Shown here: positions 6,096 to 9,110 of the stretch, one piece after another
Position numbering within the stretch: the first letter of the stretch is position 1
How the letters are laid out: every line of letters begins with the position of its first letter
Source: an uncultured Bacteroidales bacterium
GTDB lineage: Bacteria; Bacteroidota; Bacteroidia; Bacteroidales; WCHB1-69
Length of the DNA: 9,110 nt
Reading direction: 5' to 3'
NCBI GenBank assembly: GCA_937892025.1
Contig: CALAVA010000069.1
Span: 1-9,110 of the forward strand
Made by a program: the position numbers and the translations under genes
Notes under the pieces: generated by a model
Told to the model about the DNA's origin: nothing
Seen by the model: the letters and a program-made list of their open reading frames with translations, nothing else
Database searches by the model: none

Positions 6096-8375
6096 TCACC
6101 TTGTTACTACCACCTTTTGGGCTGCATAGTTGCCTATTTGAACCAAGTATATGCCTGAAGCGTACATACGAAAACGCAACACTCCTGCCGCCCGTGCCTC
6201 CACATGCAGACAGCGACCAGCCATATCATAGACTCGGACTATTTCACCTTCCGCTCCACTGACATAAATACTTTCCCCATCTTGCGTAATACGCCATGGC
6301 ACTTGCGACAAACCAATATCTTCTATACGAACACCTATAGTATCGTACACCATAACATGAATTGTATCATAGATAGTTAGCGTATCATAAATATAAATGG
6401 TGATAGTATCGTATATCGGTATTGTATCATATAAATGAGACCACAAAGTATCACTATGCCATATTGTATCGTTGTGCCATAGAGTATCGTTATGCCAGAT
6501 GGTGTCATTGTGCCAAATAGTATCATTGATATGTGTTCTTGTCGTATCATGATACCACAACGTATCTTTATACCACAAGGTATCGTTCGCCCACAAGGTA
6601 TCGTTGTGCCATAGAGTATCATTGTGCCAAATGGTATCATTGTGCCAGATAGTGTCGTTGTATTTTACCGTATCTTGTACGACAATAGTATCTCCATAGA
6701 CTATAAGCATTTTTGCTAATGGAGTAGCCGGCATATACACGCTGTCTCCCCATTGGGTAGCGGTGATGGTGGTTTTGCCTACGGCATGAAACACAAAAGT
6801 ATCCCCTAATATAGTGGCAACCCCCGGATTGCTGCTCGTGTATGACAATGGCAAAGTACTTGTGGCATAGGCCTCGCTAAGCATCCAGCTCTCGCTGAGA
6901 TGTCCTTGCAAATTTTGATTCCATACTATTTGCTGGGGTGCATCCGCCTGAGGAAACTCGTACGCACCTATGTCCACTACCCCTCCCGACACACGATGAT
7001 TGCCGTCCAAATCCGTAGAATCCTGATAAGCAAGTGTATTATAGTAAGGATAGCCGGCATCTATACAAGCAGAACCTGCCGACAAATGCCAATCTGCCTG
7101 AAATATAGCCAAGGAATCCGCCGTATTGGTAGCGGCACCAGCAAAGGTAGTAGGATTGACAAAACGCACATAGTTTTTGCTACTGTCATTACCGTTGTTT
7201 AGCGTATCCAATACAATATTGCCTACTCCTGTTAAACTTTTTAACTTTCTCGCATTATAAAAAGTATAATTAGCATTATGCCAAAATGATCCAGTGTCAT
7301 AAACTATATTATTGTACAATAGTGTTGTACCTATGCGACCAATGCCTGCTTTTGTAGAATCTATATGTGAAGCAGAATTATTTGCAAAGGTACAATTTTG
7401 TATCAATGAAGAAGCATTTGTCAGGTTAACTGCCCCTATTGCGAAATCATTGTTTACATTATTTGCTATAGCTGTATTATTGGCTATTATACAATTAATT
7501 ACTCTTGTTTTGACTATACTATATATACCACCCGACATAACTGAAGTTGATGTGCCAGAAAGAGAAAAAGAATTATTCATTATTTTACAATCAATTATAT
7601 CTACATTTCCTCCCGATACTTTTATTGTAATCGGAGCAACTACATACACGTCCCCAGATGTATTATAAATCGCCTTATTATTAGCAATTAAACATCTTTC
7701 AAATATAACATCGTAAGATTTAGATACTTCATGGTATACATATATAGGGAATCTATTATTTGACACCTCACAATCCCTCATAATCAATTTTGATTTTGTG
7801 TAACGCGGATAAAAATATATTGCCCGACACGTAGAATAACAATCTGCTATTTTTGTATTAGTAATCATACACTGGTATTCTATATAAATACCATATGTCA
7901 AATAACCTGAATTTAACCTATTACGAATATTACAGTTATTTATATTCAATATAGGCATTCCTATCGCTTTTATTGCATACTCTGAAGCCACATCAATAAT
8001 AAAACCATCCATATTAGTAACAATATAACTACCTGTAGTAGAAGCAGATACCATATATGTTATCAAGGTTCGCATACCATTGGACAAACTTCCGAACTTT
8101 AATGGTTGTCTTTGATATAAATATGATTCGAATCCTAAAAAACCACCATATATATGTACCCCACTTTTTACCGTAAACCCAGTAAAATTTCCTATCGCAA
8201 CAAATACAGAATCATCAATTTGGGCTGAATCTATCGCAGATTGTATTGTCAATTTCGCATTAGCCCAACTTAAACCACTATTATTATCGTTTCCACTTGG
8301 AGAAACAAAATAGGTCGTAGCAAATATATTACAATACGCACAAAATGCAAGTAGAAAACAGATATTTTTCTTCAT
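6096..8375 (-). CDS. Secreted parallel beta-helix protein with DTxWHN repeat linker and T9SS C-terminal sorting domain
   Basis: 759 residues. The signal peptide is MKKNICFLLAFCAYCNIFA, with cleavage probably after Ala19. Residues 22-50 (YFVSPSGNDNNSG onward) are the usual opening of pectin-lyase-like right-handed beta-helices. Coils follow to about 360 with a repeated C-x-(I/V/F)-x-N-N ladder at 202-207, 228-233, 263-268, 295-300 and 328-333. Residues 429-473 (ACIDAG to VDIGAYEF) form a choice-of-anchor Q-type segment, and 480-558 an Ig-like bacterial module (LSYTSSNPGVATI, GKTTITATQWG). A DTxWHN repeat linker spans 562-680. Residues about 684-759 are a T9SS sorting domain (VRVYDMAGR, GIYLVQIG, KVVVTR). 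The protein is therefore exported by Sec and then across the outer membrane, to be anchored or released; the ligand or substrate is unknown and no polysaccharide-lyase catalytic site is identifiable. GC is about 30% in the N-terminal half and about 50% in the C-terminal half. The bases before the ATG also read as another gene, so its promoter is missing. Confidence 0.85.
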   Translation of the reverse strand: MKKNICFLLAFCAYCNIFATTYFVSPSGNDNNSGLSWANAKLTIQSAIDSAQIDDSVFVAIGNFTGFTVKSGVHIYGGFLGFESYLYQRQPLKFGSLSNGMRTLITYMVSASTTGSYIVTNMDGFIIDVASEYAIKAIGMPILNINNCNIRNRLNSGYLTYGIYIEYQCMITNTKIADCYSTCRAIYFYPRYTKSKLIMRDCEVSNNRFPIYVYHEVSKSYDVIFERCLIANNKAIYNTSGDVYVVAPITIKVSGGNVDIIDCKIMNNSFSLSGTSTSVMSGGIYSIVKTRVINCIIANNTAIANNVNNDFAIGAVNLTNASSLIQNCTFANNSASHIDSTKAGIGRIGTTLLYNNIVYDTGSFWHNANYTFYNARKLKSLTGVGNIVLDTLNNGNDSSKNYVRFVNPTTFAGAATNTADSLAIFQADWHLSAGSACIDAGYPYYNTLAYQDSTDLDGNHRVSGGVVDIGAYEFPQADAPQQIVWNQNLQGHLSESWMLSEAYATSTLPLSYTSSNPGVATILGDTFVFHAVGKTTITATQWGDSVYMPATPLAKMLIVYGDTIVVQDTVKYNDTIWHNDTIWHNDTLWHNDTLWANDTLWYKDTLWYHDTTRTHINDTIWHNDTIWHNDTLWHNDTIWHSDTLWSHLYDTIPIYDTITIYIYDTLTIYDTIHVMVYDTIGVRIEDIGLSQVPWRITQDGESIYVSGAEGEIVRVYDMAGRCLHVEARAAGVLRFRMYASGIYLVQIGNYAAQKVVVTR
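6336..6692 (-). repeat. Coding tandem repeat: eleven DTxWxx hexads plus DTI/IY spacer repeats
   Basis: Eleven six-residue units of the type D-T-(I/L)-W-(H/Y/A)-(N/K/S) begin at residues 574, 580, 586, 592, 598, 604 and, after the break TTRTHIN, at 618, 624, 630, 636 and 642 (bases 6435-6656, an 18-base period). They are flanked by DTIVVQDTV and by a DTI(x)IY series starting at residues 650, 656, 664, 670 and 678. Synonymous positions differ between units, so the repeat is old or held by selection on protein rather than a fresh expansion. It probably forms an extended stalk before the sorting domain. Confidence 0.85.
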
Positions 8376-8575
8376 ATAAATGTTCGTTTTTATAATTAGA
8401 ATGCGTGTGCCAATATTTAAAACCTAATTCTTTTACACAGCGTTCAAGCTCTTTTATAGCCTCATCAACATAAGGAGTTGGTAAAATTGCAGCACCAAGA
8501 AAACGATTTGGGTATTTTTTATAATTTCAGCAACAGCATCATTAGATTTTTTTGCAAAATATACCGCCTCTTCTT
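8364..8575 (-). pseudogene. Internal fragment of an amidohydrolase (metal-dependent hydrolase, amidohydrolase_2 type)
   Basis: On the minus strand the reading frame EAVYFAKKSNDAVAEIIK breaks at the A6 run 8515-8520. Adding one base restores KKYPNRFLGAAILPTP, then VDEAIKELERCVKELGFKY, then WHTHSNYKNEHLYEEKY. The NDxVAEIIxKYPxRF...LP...A..ELERC...GF pattern is characteristic of the TIM-barrel amidohydrolase_2 family (aminocarboxymuconate-semialdehyde decarboxylase-like). Only about 70 of some 280-350 residues are present. The upstream end is joined in frame to a ComEC-like sequence, and the downstream end runs into the first codons of the beta-helix gene, after which homology ends. It cannot be functional as it stands. 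Its length is close to that of a single sequencing read, which is suggestive but not proof of an assembly join. Confidence 0.7.
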
Positions 8576-9047
8576 TAGGTAATTCTCGGCTGATTTTTTG
8601 CACAATTTTGCGTCTTGTGTCATAAATTTTTGCCTTCATCAGAGTGACAAAAGATGCTGCATCACTGTCACAATCGACCGGATATGCATCAACCAAAGCA
8701 AATCCTAAGGCATTTATCCCCTCGAAATATGCCTTGCGGTCAAACTGATAACCTCCGACCATATTCGGATGCATCAATGGAAATGTAGTCGCCACTGTTT
8801 CCACACAGTCGCCTATTTTCAGATGATTATAATTATGATTTAATGTAATGCGATAGGTCCCGGAAAATTTATTCCTCTGAAAATCTTGCATATCTGTGAG
8901 CAAAAGCCGGGTTTTCCCCTTATAATTATGGTCAATTTCCTCAATTTTCCCTTGCAGATAAGTTTCTTCTGAAAAATATTGCATATTTTTTGGAGCACGC
9001 AAAAACAGACTTTGCAACTGAATGTCTGCAAATCCGCACACCACAAT
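8576..9047 (-). pseudogene. comEC: N-terminal fragment of a ComEC/Rec2-type DNA-uptake channel protein
   Basis: The minus-strand frame reads GFADIQLQSLFLRAP, then TYLQGKIEEIDHNYKGKTRLLL, GTYRITLNHNYNHLKIGDCV, GGYQFDRKAYFEGINALGFAL and KIYDTRRKIVQKISRELPKEE. This is the DUF4131-type soluble domain that follows the first membrane helices of ComEC; the GGYQFDRKAYFEGI...GFA motif is most familiar to me from alphaproteobacteria. In intact ComEC this leads into the competence membrane domain with its long series of helices. Here the frame passes directly into an amidohydrolase, so the channel is absent. ComEC normally moves single-stranded DNA across the inner membrane and runs to about 700 residues; only about 155 are recognisable here. 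The frame remains open to the window edge at 9110, but the sequence beyond about 9047 does not look like the ComEC N-terminus. Confidence 0.65.
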
Positions 9048-9110
9048 CCCGACTGCCTCCAGCAGTCCAAGCCGGACTCGCTGTGGGGCATCCCGCTGCA
9101 CCTCTGCGAC
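9037..9110. other. High-GC terminal segment of unknown origin
   Basis: The last 74 bases exceed 60% GC, whereas the ComEC-like part is about 40%. The minus-strand frame continues (RDAPQRVRLGLLEAVGIVV) but lacks the hydrophobic helices expected at the start of ComEC. A plus-strand frame (KPDSLWGIPLHLCD) looks at least as protein-like. I cannot assign it. Confidence 0.3.

Noticed and set aside
6435..6656. Regular 18-base repeats considered as a CRISPR array
   Set aside because: There are no unique spacers; the period is a six-codon protein repeat inside an intact reading frame.
7384..7391. Minus-strand TACCTTTG, a match to the Bacteroidota -7 consensus
   Set aside because: It lies inside the beta-helix coding region, where it encodes the conserved Cys-Thr-Phe-Ala coil residues, and no gene starts just downstream.

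Overview
The window reads as a mosaic. Its centre (about 1545-8375) is one coherent block of a low-GC Bacteroidota genome, with every gene on the minus strand. The Bacteroidota assignment rests on two TATCTTTG elements that fit the phylum's TAnnTTTG -7 box, start codons preceded by A/T-rich sequence without Shine-Dalgarno motifs, and a secreted protein ending in a type IX secretion (T9SS) sorting domain.

In transcription order the central block holds: a 759-residue secreted beta-helix protein with a long DTxWHN repeat and a T9SS C-terminus; two adjacent genes I cannot identify (250 and 180 aa); a 526-base non-coding stretch with a promoter and a (GA)17 microsatellite; a probable UDP-glucuronate decarboxylase (UDP-xylose synthase) followed 4 bases later by a GT-A-type glycosyltransferase; and an exported nitroreductase-family protein with its own -7 box. 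The decarboxylase/glycosyltransferase pair points to synthesis of a xylose-containing glycan. The beta-helix protein is probably surface-displayed or released.

The flanks look foreign to the centre and to each other. Bases 1-410 are the 3' end of a replication protein typical of Bacteroides/Prevotella mobile elements, followed by two terminator-like hairpins and several TGTTACA/TGTAACA motifs. Bases about 842-1512 resemble a decayed eukaryotic (plant-like) transposon protein with three in-frame stops and a frameshift. On the right, 8576-9047 resembles the N-terminus of an alphaproteobacterial-type ComEC, about 8364-8575 is a piece of an amidohydrolase with a homopolymer frameshift, and the last ~75 bases are much richer in GC.

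The fragments meet at short shared sequences. The clearest case is where the amidohydrolase reading frame runs through the start codon of the beta-helix gene. The simplest explanation is a chimeric assembly or amplification product, although serial insertion and decay cannot be excluded from sequence alone. I do not see a convincing new multi-gene system. The best biological leads are the unknown gene pair, the microsatellite in the uxs leader, the composition break inside the beta-helix gene, and the plant-like element if the contig is real.
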